Position numbers and translations under genes: made by a program
Origin: Paenibacillus albidus
GTDB lineage: Bacteria; Bacillota; Bacilli; Paenibacillales; Paenibacillaceae
DNA length: 64,000 nucleotides
Direction: 5' to 3'
Assembly (NCBI RefSeq): GCF_014644435.1
Contig: NZ_BMKR01000001.1
Span: 310,001 to 374,000 of the forward strand
Shown here: piece after piece, positions 7,853 to 15,647 of the stretch
How positions within the stretch are numbered: position 1 is the stretch's first letter
How the letters are laid out: each line of letters opens with the position of its first letter
The notes under the pieces: model-generated
What the model saw: only the letters and a program-made list of their open reading frames with translations
Told to the model about the DNA's origin: nothing
Database searches by the model: none

Positions 7853-9295
7853 TTAGAAATGTTTTTTCCACTCTGCTCCGTTCTCTCTTTCAAGAACTGT
7901 AAAAACCTTGGTCGCCAAATTGGCTTCCAGCTTAGCTTCATGGCCGTCTTTGTTCCAAGTGATTACGAGTTCATTCTCATTCATTTGATCCACATGAATA
8001 TCTCCGTCAAAAGCCGGACAGTTGTTTCTGAATCTCAGCAACTGGAACAGCTCCTGAACCACCGGGCGCTCCACCTCGGCTTCAATTTCTTGAGCAGAAT
8101 AGTAATGGCGGTTAATATTGCGCCCTTCCTTAGTGCGCTCAAGCAGCTCTATATCATTCTCCCCGGCCAGCAGGCCTACATAATAAATCTGCGGAATGCC
8201 CGGTGCGAAGCACTGAATTGCCCGTGCCAGCAGATAAGCCTGGTCGTCATTGCCGAGAGCCGAATAATAGGTGCAGTTGATTTGATAGATATCCAGATTA
8301 TTATAAGCTTCCGTACTATAGATTTTCTTGACATTCGCTCCCTGGCTATACAGGCTTTCGCGTGTCATCTCCGCCTCTTCATCCGACAGCAGATCCTTCA
8401 CATCCACCACGCCGATGCCGTCATGTGTATCGAGTGTTGTGAACTGCCGTCTCGGACAAATCTCCAGCCAATGCGCCAGCCGGTGTGTTTTCCCGCTGAA
8501 TAAGGCATGCAGCACCAACATCGGCAGTGCAAAATCATACACATAATAATCCTGCCCGGCAATCTTCAACTGGATGCTGTAATGCTCATGGATCTCCGGC
8601 AGCACAGTTACGCCGTAAGGCTCCACCATTTGCTCCGAATATTTCAGCATGTCCCAAATCTCCGGCTCCACGAAAAAGCAGTTGGTCCCGATCTTTTTAT
8701 TAGCATAAGCAAAGGCATCCAGCCGGATGATCGAAGCCCCTTTTTCAGCCAGGAACTTTAGATTATCCCGGATAAAGCTTAGGGTTGTTTCCGTAGTCAC
8801 ATCCAGATCGATCTGCTGCTCATCGAAGGTACACCATACTTTTTCACTGGAACCGTCTTTGAACTCAACTTCAACATAAGGCGCACGCGGCTTGCGTTTA
8901 TAGATCAGGTCCACATCTTCGGCAGTCGGCTCGCCCCCCGGCCAGAAATCCTTGTAGCGGATGAACAAATCTGCATATTTCGAATCGTCCTTTTTCTCCA
9001 GGAAATCCTGAAAATAAGGAGACTGCCGCGAAATATGATTAATCATAAAATCATACATCATATAGAATTTGCTGCTCATCTCTTCCACTTCCGCCCATCC
9101 GCCAAAAGCAGGGTCCACCTTCGTATAGTCCATAGGCGCAAACCCCCGGTCACCCGAGGAAGGGTAAAACGGCAATAAATGAACTCCGCCAATAACGCCC
9201 TTCAAATGTTTATCCAGCACTTGATTCAATTCTTTCAAATTACTGCCCAAGCTGTCCGCATAGGTAATTAGCATCGCTTCATTTTTAATCTGCAT
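7853..9295 (-). CDS. gtfA: Sucrose phosphorylase (GH13_18)
   Basis: Cleaves sucrose with phosphate to alpha-glucose-1-phosphate and fructose in the cytoplasm. The 480-residue protein shows the subfamily opening with [20 protein letters not shown], nucleophile Asp193 in IIRLDAFAY, acid/base Glu234 in VLPEIHEHY and transition-state Asp292 in [10 protein letters not shown], all at positions expected for this family. It is monocistronic, divergent from a LacI regulator, with an intercistronic operator over its -35. ATG at 9295 lies about 100 bp downstream of a strong promoter; the ribosome binding site is AGAGGGGACATTC. No sucrose transporter is adjacent, so uptake must be encoded elsewhere. Confidence 0.93.
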   Translation of the reverse strand: MQIKNEAMLITYADSLGSNLKELNQVLDKHLKGVIGGVHLLPFYPSSGDRGFAPMDYTKVDPAFGGWAEVEEMSSKFYMMYDFMINHISRQSPYFQDFLEKKDDSKYADLFIRYKDFWPGGEPTAEDVDLIYKRKPRAPYVEVEFKDGSSEKVWCTFDEQQIDLDVTTETTLSFIRDNLKFLAEKGASIIRLDAFAYANKKIGTNCFFVEPEIWDMLKYSEQMVEPYGVTVLPEIHEHYSIQLKIAGQDYYVYDFALPMLVLHALFSGKTHRLAHWLEICPRRQFTTLDTHDGIGVVDVKDLLSDEEAEMTRESLYSQGANVKKIYSTEAYNNLDIYQINCTYYSALGNDDQAYLLARAIQCFAPGIPQIYYVGLLAGENDIELLERTKEGRNINRHYYSAQEIEAEVERPVVQELFQLLRFRNNCPAFDGDIHVDQMNENELVITWNKDGHEAKLEANLATKVFTVLERENGAEWKKHF

Positions 9296-9402
9296 GGATG
9301 AATGTCCCCTCTATATCAAACTGTACACTCTGGCTTCATAAGGCTTAGGCTGAAAGAAGGTTATCCCCTCATGCACAATCCTTATGTCTATGAACATGTT
9401 TC

Positions 9403-9431
9403 ATTTTATTACCATCGCATTTATATGTCAA
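9403..9431 (-). promoter_or_regulatory. Promoter of gtfA
   Basis: On the minus strand TTGACA (9426-9431) and TAAAAT (9403-9408) are spaced by exactly 17 bp, a near-consensus sigma-A promoter. Confidence 0.85.
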
Positions 9432-9440
9432 ACGTTTTCA
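9426..9440. promoter_or_regulatory. LacI/CcpA-type operator overlapping the gtfA -35
   Basis: TGAAAACGTTTGACA on the minus strand contains the AACGTT core and one perfect cre-like half (TGAAAACG). It overlaps the -35 element, so a LacI-family protein bound here would repress gtfA. Confidence 0.6.
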
Positions 9441-9502
9441 TATAACATATTACTTTTTATATAGGGTATTGTGATAATATTATGATGTTATTACATAAAT
9501 TT

Positions 9503-9520
9503 TGTGGTAACGTTATCACA
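9503..9520. promoter_or_regulatory. LacI-type operator in the regulator's own promoter
   Basis: TGTGGTAACGTTATCACA is an 18-bp palindrome with one mismatched pair and the AACGTT core. It lies between a weak -35 and TATTAT (9524-9529) ahead of the LacI gene, suggesting autoregulation. Confidence 0.72.
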
Positions 9521-9597
9521 TTGTATTATTGTGTTACAGGACAATAAATCCTTAATAGCGAATATATATTTAGTTCTAACGAAACGAGGATGAGGGC

Positions 9598-10593
9598 ATG
9601 GCCAGTATTAAAGATGTAGCCAAAGAGGCCGGAGTGTCGGTGGCAACGGTCTCCAGAGTAATGAACAACCGGGGATATATCAGCAAGGAAACCCGCCGCA
9701 AAGTAGAAAAGGCTATGGAAGCCATTGATTATCATCCCAATCAGATTGCCAGAGCGCTGCAGAGAAGCCAATCCTATTTCATCGGAATCATTGTTCCCGA
9801 TTCCAACCATCCTTTTTTCTCCGATCTGATCAAGTATGTGGAAATGAGAGCCAATGAGAAGAATTATAAGCTGCTCATCTGCAACTCTCTTGAAGATCCT
9901 GAGAAAGAAGCCAACTATATCAGCATGCTCCGCCAGAATCAGGTGGATGGTATTATAATGTGCAGCCATACGATGAATATCGAGAGCTACAAGAAGGTTA
10001 CTTTTCCAATCGTGTCCTTTGACCGCTTTATATCACCGAATATTCCATGCGTGGGATCGGATAACTTCAGGGGCGGAGAGCTTGCTACGGAGCATCTGAT
10101 CCAGTCGGGCTGCAAGCGGCTGCTGCACATTTCGGGCCCGCTGGATCTAGATATTCTGTCTAACCGCCGCCGCGATGCTTTTGTGATCACCTGCATGAAG
10201 TACGGCGTGGCCTATGATATTATCGAGGGTGCCCATAACAAGCTCACCTTTGATTATTTCTGGTCTTTCATCACCGAAAAGCTCTCGCCGGAGGAACTGC
10301 ATAAATATGACGGGATATTCTGCAGTAATGATATTGTCGCCTACGCTCTGTATATTTACGCGCAGCAGCAAGGGCTGCAGGTGCCGGAACAGCTCAAAAT
10401 CATCGGCTATGACAATCACAGCTTTACACGCATGCTCCAAAATCCCAAACTGACTACCATCATGCAGCCCAGTGACCGCATCGGCAGCATGTTGACCAAC
10501 ACTCTCATTCAAATGATTGAAGCAGAGGAAGACGACCCGCATGTGAACAACACTACCGTTGATGTTACCTTGATTAAAGGCGACACCACTTAA
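9598..10593 (+). CDS. LacI-family repressor, probable sucrose regulator
   Basis: A 331-residue regulator. Residues 1-25 form the canonical helix-turn-helix (MASIKDVAKEAGVSVATVSR), followed by the hinge helix NQIARALQRSQS and a periplasmic-binding-like effector domain with IIGYDNHSF near the end. It is divergent from gtfA, and both promoters carry AACGTT-centred palindromes, so sucrose or a derivative is the likely inducer. ATG at 9598 follows ACGAGGATGAGGGC. A strong bidirectional terminator follows directly. Confidence 0.9.
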   Translation: MASIKDVAKEAGVSVATVSRVMNNRGYISKETRRKVEKAMEAIDYHPNQIARALQRSQSYFIGIIVPDSNHPFFSDLIKYVEMRANEKNYKLLICNSLEDPEKEANYISMLRQNQVDGIIMCSHTMNIESYKKVTFPIVSFDRFISPNIPCVGSDNFRGGELATEHLIQSGCKRLLHISGPLDLDILSNRRRDAFVITCMKYGVAYDIIEGAHNKLTFDYFWSFITEKLSPEELHKYDGIFCSNDIVAYALYIYAQQQGLQVPEQLKIIGYDNHSFTRMLQNPKLTTIMQPSDRIGSMLTNTLIQMIEAEEDDPHVNNTTVDVTLIKGDTT

Positions 10594-10597
10594 ACAG

Positions 10598-10636
10598 AAA
10601 CAGGGCAGACCCGCTTATGACGGGCCTGCCCTGTTT
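10598..10636. terminator. Bidirectional terminator between the LacI gene and the nucleotidyltransferase
   Basis: AAACAGGGCAG pairs with CTGCCCTGTTT, with an inner CCG/CGG stem and a seven-base loop. A-rich and T-rich flanks allow use in both directions by the convergent genes. Confidence 0.88.
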
Positions 10637-10639
10637 CCC

Positions 10640-11401
10640 TTACCAGTCTTTATCCTGTTGTTTTTCGTTTTCCAGTAAGGCTCTTATCTCCGCATACGCT
10701 TCAGGGGTGCCGACATCATAAATGCTGCCTTCACTGAAATAAGCCCTGATCTCCTTGTGGGAATGCAGCCACTCTGGAAAATAACTCGGGGCATCCGGGT
10801 TGCCGCCTTCGCTAAGGTAGCGGGAGAATAACGGCAGTGTAGTCCGTTTATAAAGGTATAACGCGAACACCCCAATGTTCGTCTTCGGTTCCCGGGGTTT
10901 CTCTTCAAAGGAAATAACCCGGCTCTCCCCGTCCAGCTCTACTACGCCAACGCTTCTCAATTCCTCCAGGCTGTCGACAGGCCGGACCAGGATGCAGTCT
11001 TTTTCTACCGTATGAAAATAACGCAGATACCCCGCAAGACTGAAGCCAAGCACATTGTCACCGGCCAGCACAAGCAGGTCATCGTCAAGCTGCTCGCGCT
11101 CAATCACAAACGCTATATCTCCCACCGCACCCAGCCGTCCCTCCACCGAGGAAGTACCGTCATTGATAATACGGATCGGGAGTCTGCTGCTTCGTTTGGC
11201 TAACCACTGCTCAAAAGCCTGAAAGAACCGGTCATTCGTCACGATGAGAATTTCCGTTATTTCCTCCAGCGCCTCCAGCCGGTCCAGCATTAAATCCAGT
11301 ATCGTCCGGTTGCCTTGAATCGGCAGCAGCGGCTTGGGGGTATGCCTGGTCAATGGATACAGCCGGGTCGCATAACCTGCAGCCAGGATTAATGCTTTCA
11401 T
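10640..11401 (-). CDS. Sugar-phosphate nucleotidyltransferase
   Basis: A 253-residue protein of the glucose-1-phosphate thymidylyl/uridylyltransferase type. The nucleotide-binding signature LAAGYATRLYPLT with PKPLLPI is at residues 5-30, the metal-binding Asp in LVLAGDNVLGF near 105, and the late block FEEKPREPKTNIGVFALYLY marks the sugar-phosphate site. It would activate a sugar-1-phosphate to an NDP-sugar. The ATG at 11401 follows AGAGGAGAGATCAGCG. It is not within a visible polysaccharide or glycogen operon; the neighbours are GNAT-like genes. Sugar and nucleotide specificity cannot be read from the sequence. Confidence 0.85.
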   Translation of the reverse strand: MKALILAAGYATRLYPLTRHTPKPLLPIQGNRTILDLMLDRLEALEEITEILIVTNDRFFQAFEQWLAKRSSRLPIRIINDGTSSVEGRLGAVGDIAFVIEREQLDDDLLVLAGDNVLGFSLAGYLRYFHTVEKDCILVRPVDSLEELRSVGVVELDGESRVISFEEKPREPKTNIGVFALYLYKRTTLPLFSRYLSEGGNPDAPSYFPEWLHSHKEIRAYFSEGSIYDVGTPEAYAEIRALLENEKQQDKDW

Positions 11402-11492
11402 TCGCTGATCTCTCCTCTGCTTGGAATACGGCCCTTTTACTATATACCAGAAGGACCAGCCCGCCAAGCGCTGCAACTGCTGCCCTAGTTGC

Positions 11493-12005
11493 CTACTTAA
11501 AGCTTGTCAGATAAGAATGAAGTTTAGCTATATCAACCGTGTAGATGTTCTCCGGTCCGTGTATTCCTTCGGCTTGTCCCGTGATCTCGGCGAATTTCCC
11601 GTATAACCGGTTCAAATAAGGTTGGTCTGCCAGGGCATGAAATTGAAAAAATTGTACGCCGCGGTAATTCTCCAGCATGTATCGGACCAGCTCCCTGAAG
11701 CTCCGCACGAACACCCGGCTGCTGCGGTGGTCCTCCTCAAGCACTACCGAATCCACAAAAGCAACCTCACCCTGGGGATCCGGCTGGCCGTCCAGCTGCT
11801 GACGCCGAAAGCTGGCATAACCCACAATTGCCCTCTGTTCATCCCGCAGCAGCAAAAGCTCCGACACGGAGAGCGTCTCCAATAAATGGAGCAGGGCTTT
11901 CTCCAGAGTGAAATTGCGGCTGAAGGCTTTCCGGTGCCGGATAAAGTATAAGGAGAACTCCGCTAAATTCTCTCCGCTGCCGCCAAAATCATATTCGATC
12001 TTCAT
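11493..12005 (-). CDS. GNAT-like N-acetyltransferase domain protein, copy 2
   Basis: A 170-residue relative of the proteins at 1443 and 12002. It has AIVGYASFRRQ (about 62-72), then EVAFVDSVVLEEDHRSSRVFVRSFREL, where RSSRVF replaces the canonical acetyl-CoA loop, and FHALADQPYLNRLYGKF. Its start overlaps the stop of the upstream copy by 4 bp, so the two are co-translated. Whether it binds acetyl-CoA is uncertain because the Q/RxxGxG motif is not preserved. Confidence 0.6.
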   Translation of the reverse strand: MKIEYDFGGSGENLAEFSLYFIRHRKAFSRNFTLEKALLHLLETLSVSELLLLRDEQRAIVGYASFRRQQLDGQPDPQGEVAFVDSVVLEEDHRSSRVFVRSFRELVRYMLENYRGVQFFQFHALADQPYLNRLYGKFAEITGQAEGIHGPENIYTVDIAKLHSYLTSFK

Positions 12006-12538
12006 CGGATTCCCGCCTCCCCGCTTGTGCGCAAAGTCAACACATAGTCATAAAGGCTGCTGTATTGGGCACGGTACTCCTCTACCTGCCCCAAGCCGGT
12101 TTCTGACTGGTCCACCCGCTCCCCCAGCTTCGCGCACAGCCGGCTCAGCTCCCCGCCTGCGGGAATCCAAAACCGGATCTCAGTTACTTTGGATTCGGAT
12201 TGCTCCATATACTGCAGGATAAATTGCAGCAGCTGCAGGAACACGCGTGTTTTTCTATAGGCAGGCTTCAGGAACACCGCCTGAATCTGAATGATATCTG
12301 TATCCAAATAATCGCCGGGGCCCGTTCCGTGAATATACCCTGCGGCACCGATCGGTTCATCCTCTTCTTCATCAAAAACCAAAATGGCCTCTTTTCCCAG
12401 GAGGACCGGACTGGATATATAACTGAGCGCCACCGGAAAGGAGTAGGGCAGCTTCAAATCATTGTAGTGCTCCAGCAGCAAGGTGATATATTTTTCATGG
12501 TAAAAGCCCGTCAAACAGACGGAACAGTAGATATTCAT
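12002..12538 (-). CDS. GNAT-like N-acetyltransferase domain protein, copy 3
   Basis: A 178-residue relative of the two copies at 1443 and 11493. It contains PIGAAGYIHGTG, the strand IIQIQAVFLKPAYRKTRVFLQLL and FWIPAGGELSRLCAKLGERV, paralleling the other copies. ATG at 12538 follows AAAGGAGCTTTCCTCTA; the frame continues upstream without a better start. It lies just downstream of a 37-codon gene but is separated from it by a terminator hairpin, so expression may depend on readthrough. Confidence 0.6.
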   Translation of the reverse strand: MNIYCSVCLTGFYHEKYITLLLEHYNDLKLPYSFPVALSYISSPVLLGKEAILVFDEEEDEPIGAAGYIHGTGPGDYLDTDIIQIQAVFLKPAYRKTRVFLQLLQFILQYMEQSESKVTEIRFWIPAGGELSRLCAKLGERVDQSETGLGQVEEYRAQYSSLYDYVLTLRTSGEAGIR

Positions 12539-12574
12539 TAGAGGAAAGCTCCTTTGGTAAAAGACTGCACAGCA

Positions 12575-12611
12575 AAAATAGGCCCTGAACCCCATACGCT
12601 AGGGTCAGGGC
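12575..12611 (-). terminator. Intrinsic terminator after the 37-codon gene
   Basis: GCCCTGA (12582-12588 region) pairs with TCAGGGC (12605-12611). On the minus strand the hairpin is followed by TATTTTTGC. Confidence 0.7.
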
Positions 12612-12618
12612 TTACGGC

Positions 12619-12732
12619 TTACTTAGCGGATGCCATTCTGATTTGCTCGTTTACTTTGAGCTGCTCCAGAATGCTCATTTTCTGCAGACGTGAGCCTCCG
12701 TCTCTCTTAATGCTTGGCGGGATAGGTACCAT
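12619..12732 (-). CDS. Small protein of 37 residues, unknown function
   Basis: The peptide begins MVPIPPSIKRDGGSRLQKMS and ends VNEQIRMASAK. It has no signal peptide or membrane segment; it is basic and its second half could form an amphipathic helix. Support for a real gene: ATG preceded by an excellent ribosome binding site (GAGGAAGGAGATTGATCCTT), no competing frame, and a dedicated terminator immediately downstream. The upstream AT-rich gap to the divergent RNase J gene contains inverted GAACTT/AAGTT-type motifs. I do not recognise the family; a spore-associated or signalling peptide are only guesses. Confidence 0.6.
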   Translation of the reverse strand: MVPIPPSIKRDGGSRLQKMSILEQLKVNEQIRMASAK

Positions 12733-12917
12733 AAGGATCAATCTCCTTCCTCAAATAAGTTCAATTTAAATATATCAAATTTCGACAGACTAGAGAATTA
12801 ACTAAGGTTAATTCCTAGGAAAATAATCCTATATAGATTGAACTTATAAAGTTAAATACGGATAATTTATTGGGCACCCATACATAATATAGGGGAATCG
12901 AATAAGGAGGGTCTTCT

Positions 12918-14585
12918 ATGAACATGTCAGGACAGCGCCTGTCGATTGCGGCATTGGGCGGCGTTCATGAAATCGGCAAAAACATGTATTTTCTGCAATA
13001 TGCCAATGATATTATCGTTATTGACTGCGGTTCCAAATTCCCCGATGAAAGCCTGCTGGGCATTGATTTAATCATTCCCGATGTTACCTATTTACTGAAT
13101 AATATAGACAAAGTTAGAGCACTGGTTGTTACGCACGGGCACGAGGATCATATTGGAGGCATTCCTTATCTGCTGAAACAGTTGAACCTCCCGGTCTATG
13201 CCTCCCGCTTAACGATCGGGTTGATTGAGAACAAACTAAAGGAGCATGGGCTTCTGCGGCAAACCAGCCTGCACTGCATTAACGCAGAGTCCACCCTTGA
13301 GCTGGGCTCGATCACAGCTACCTTCTTCAATACCAACCACAGCATACCGGACTGCCTGGGCATCGTATTCGATACGCCTGAGGGAACCGTTGTTCACACA
13401 GGAGACTTCAAGTTTGACATGACCCCGGTCAACAGGCAATACCCGGACATTCACAAGATGGCCGAGATCGGCAAAAAAGGAGTGAAGTTCCTGCTGTCGG
13501 AAAGTACAAATGCCGAACGCCCCGGCTTCACCCCTTCGGAAAAGCTTGTCGGCGCCCATATGGAGGAAGCATTCTTTAAGGCTGACCAGCGGATTTTTGT
13601 CTCTACCTTTGCTTCGAATGTCCACCGATTGCAGCAAATCGTGGATGCCGCCCAGCATACCGGCCGCAAGCTCACCTTACTGGGCCGGAGTATGGTAAAT
13701 GTAGTCGGGGTAGCCCAGGAATTGGGTTATCTGAACATCCCCGATGGAATGCTGGTTGAGCCTGCGGAGGCTGCCAAGCTTGACTCTGACAAAATTGCTG
13801 TACTGTGCACCGGAAGTCAAGGCGAGCCCATGGCTGCCTTATCCCGTTTGGCCAACGCAAGTCACAGACAGCTGCAGATTAACGCTGGAGATACCGTTCT
13901 TATCGCAGCCAATGCGATTCCCGGCAACGAACGCAATGTGTCCAAAATTGTAGATAACCTCTACATTTTGGGAGCAAGGGTGATCTATGGTTCCCGCAGT
14001 GAACTGCATGTCTCGGGACATGGCAGCCAAGAGGAATTAAAATTGATGCTGACCTTGATGAAACCTGAGTACTTCATTCCGATTCACGGAGAATACCGTA
14101 TGCTGCATCATCACAGCCAATTGGCGGAGGACGTTGGAGTCGAACGTGATAACATCTTCATCCTGAAGAATGGGGATATTGTGGAGTCCAGCGCAGGCAA
14201 AGTGCGTCAATCCGGCCGGGTTCCGTCCGGACAAACGCTTGTGGATGGCCTCGGCATTGGCGACATCGGCAATGTTGTGCTCCGCGACCGGCGCCAGCTG
14301 TCGGCAGACGGGATTCTGATTACTGTAATCACCTTGAACCAAACGGATGGTAAAATGCTGAATGAGCCGGATACGATCTCCAGAGGATTCGTATACGTGC
14401 GAAATTCCGAATCGTTGATGGAAGAAATCAATCAGCTTGTAACGGCAACCCTGCTGAAGTTGAGTCCGGCCGATCTGGGGCAATGGAGTATCATGAAGCA
14501 GACTCTCAAGGACACCTTGGGGAAATTCCTGTACGAGCGAACCAAACGGAGACCGATGATCCTTCCGATCATTATCGAGGTTTAA
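12918..14585 (+). CDS. Ribonuclease J
   Basis: A 555-residue metallo-beta-lactamase/beta-CASP ribonuclease with 5'-3' exo- and endonucleolytic activity in mRNA decay and rRNA maturation. The zinc motif THGHEDHIGG gives His73, His75, Asp77 and His78; further motifs are HTGDFKFD, LLSESTNAERPGFTPSE, the beta-CASP block VLCTGSQGEPMAALSRLA, and HVSGHGSQEELKLML followed by IPIHGEYRML. Length equals RNase J1/J2. ATG at 12918 follows AATAAGGAGGGTCTTCT. It is single, with a strong terminator. J1 and J2 cannot be separated by eye. Confidence 0.93.
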   Translation: MNMSGQRLSIAALGGVHEIGKNMYFLQYANDIIVIDCGSKFPDESLLGIDLIIPDVTYLLNNIDKVRALVVTHGHEDHIGGIPYLLKQLNLPVYASRLTIGLIENKLKEHGLLRQTSLHCINAESTLELGSITATFFNTNHSIPDCLGIVFDTPEGTVVHTGDFKFDMTPVNRQYPDIHKMAEIGKKGVKFLLSESTNAERPGFTPSEKLVGAHMEEAFFKADQRIFVSTFASNVHRLQQIVDAAQHTGRKLTLLGRSMVNVVGVAQELGYLNIPDGMLVEPAEAAKLDSDKIAVLCTGSQGEPMAALSRLANASHRQLQINAGDTVLIAANAIPGNERNVSKIVDNLYILGARVIYGSRSELHVSGHGSQEELKLMLTLMKPEYFIPIHGEYRMLHHHSQLAEDVGVERDNIFILKNGDIVESSAGKVRQSGRVPSGQTLVDGLGIGDIGNVVLRDRRQLSADGILITVITLNQTDGKMLNEPDTISRGFVYVRNSESLMEEINQLVTATLLKLSPADLGQWSIMKQTLKDTLGKFLYERTKRRPMILPIIIEV

Positions 14586-14609
14586 GGATGCTTCAGACTA
14601 ATGACCACG

Positions 14610-14648
14610 AAGACTCCGCCTGCTGCTCAGGCGGAGTCTTTATTTTTT
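14610..14648 (+). terminator. Intrinsic terminator of the RNase J gene
   Basis: AAGACTCCGCCT pairs perfectly with AGGCGGAGTCTT around a seven-base loop, followed by TATTTTTT. Confidence 0.92.
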
Positions 14649-14788
14649 GAGCAATTATATCCTGGGCAGCTCCTCCCTTAGGCGGAAAAGGATCATTGCC
14701 GTAGCTGATCGAATCGGAAATTTTTCCGTCTTTGTTATGAATCTTCCCCGCCCTGCAATCATGAATCCCTCACCTGGCACAAACGTTA

Positions 14789-15187
14789 TTATTCACTTAC
14801 AAGCCAAGCTTTTGCATCTTCCGGATCATCAAAAAATTTTATTATGGGCAGGTTAGACTTTACATTTAACTGCCTGCATACTTTTCTAAGCGACCATTTC
14901 TGACGAATGGAAAAGCCGACGATGGCTAGCTTACGTATATGGTCCTTCAAGCGGTTCATACTTTCCATAAATTCAATCCATATCTGATCGGTTAATCTGG
15001 TTTCATAGAAGTCGACCCATATCCTCAGCTTTCTATTTGTACTTATAATAAAATCTTCTTCTGCCTTCATCAGTGCATACAATGCCTCATGTTTATCAAA
15101 GAAACTTCCATACTTCAGACAATGAATTTCACCACCTTTGTAAGCGTAAGGATAGATGGATCCGCCTGGTGACTTTACAATTCCCAT
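14789..15187 (-). CDS. STAS/SpoIIAA-like small protein
   Basis: A 132-residue cytoplasmic protein without membrane segments. The pattern is that of STAS/SpoIIAA-like domains: RKLRIWVDFYETRLTD, KDHIRKLAIVGFS in the middle, and the terminal FFDDPEDAKAWLVSE, which matches the usual F-x-D-x-EEA-x-WL ending. ATG at 15187 follows AAAAGGGAGTGAATGTTGT. It is the last gene before the left inverted repeat of the 15.6-kb segment. Function unknown; the family call rests on the C-terminal pattern. Confidence 0.55.
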   Translation of the reverse strand: MGIVKSPGGSIYPYAYKGGEIHCLKYGSFFDKHEALYALMKAEEDFIISTNRKLRIWVDFYETRLTDQIWIEFMESMNRLKDHIRKLAIVGFSIRQKWSLRKVCRQLNVKSNLPIIKFFDDPEDAKAWLVSE

Positions 15188-15647
15188 ACAACATTCACTC
15201 CCTTTTCTGGATACACCTTCATCCTTATTTTTCCTATAATCCTACTATTCTCTCTAACCTCTCTCGTTCCTGCTTCTGCAAACATGGGAAAAAGACTGGA
15301 TAAGACAACCATGTTCCAGTCTTTGGTCAATTAGAGACAGTTATTTTTATTCAGGGACGGGAATTTGAAATATGGATGTGAGTTGTAATTCACTTTGGCA
15401 CTAAAAGAGCCTTTTCAGGCGATTCTGTAACGTGGCTTTGGCACAATCTGTAACGACTCCTGGCACAAGACGTTATTTTTCAGATCATAAATTGACACAA
15501 ACCGTGACTATGTGTTTTCGACTATCTGATTCTAAGACAATGACTTTCTCAGCATCTGCATCTGCACATTTGGTGGAGGTTTATTTTGTCATGGGTATCC
15601 AAAAGCTTGACTTGACATACTATTAGCTGGTTTTTATCTTACAAATT
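15188..15647. other. 460-bp gap holding the left end of the transposon-like segment
   Basis: The first 190 bp show nothing. Positions 15377-15466 hold the terminal inverted repeat and two subterminal sites. A 64-codon frame through the array (15432-15626) is not credible because it is made partly of repeat sequence and lacks a ribosome binding site. Confidence 0.6.
15377..15466 (+). repeat. Left end: 25-bp terminal repeat plus two subterminal transposase-binding-like sites
   Basis: The outer 25 bp begin TGTGAGTTGTAATTCACTTT and end GGCAC (15377-15401), and recur perfectly, inverted, at 30977-31001. Related sites follow inward: L1 15383-15401, L2 CTGTAACGTGGCTTTGGCAC (15425-15444), L3 CTGTAACGACTCCTGGCAC (15448-15466). 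The common core is TGTAA-x(6-9)-TGGCAC. Confidence 0.85.

Noticed and set aside
15432..15626. 64-codon plus-strand frame just inside the left element end
   Set aside because: Its first third is composed of the repeat sites, no ribosome binding site precedes it, and the peptide resembles no transposase.
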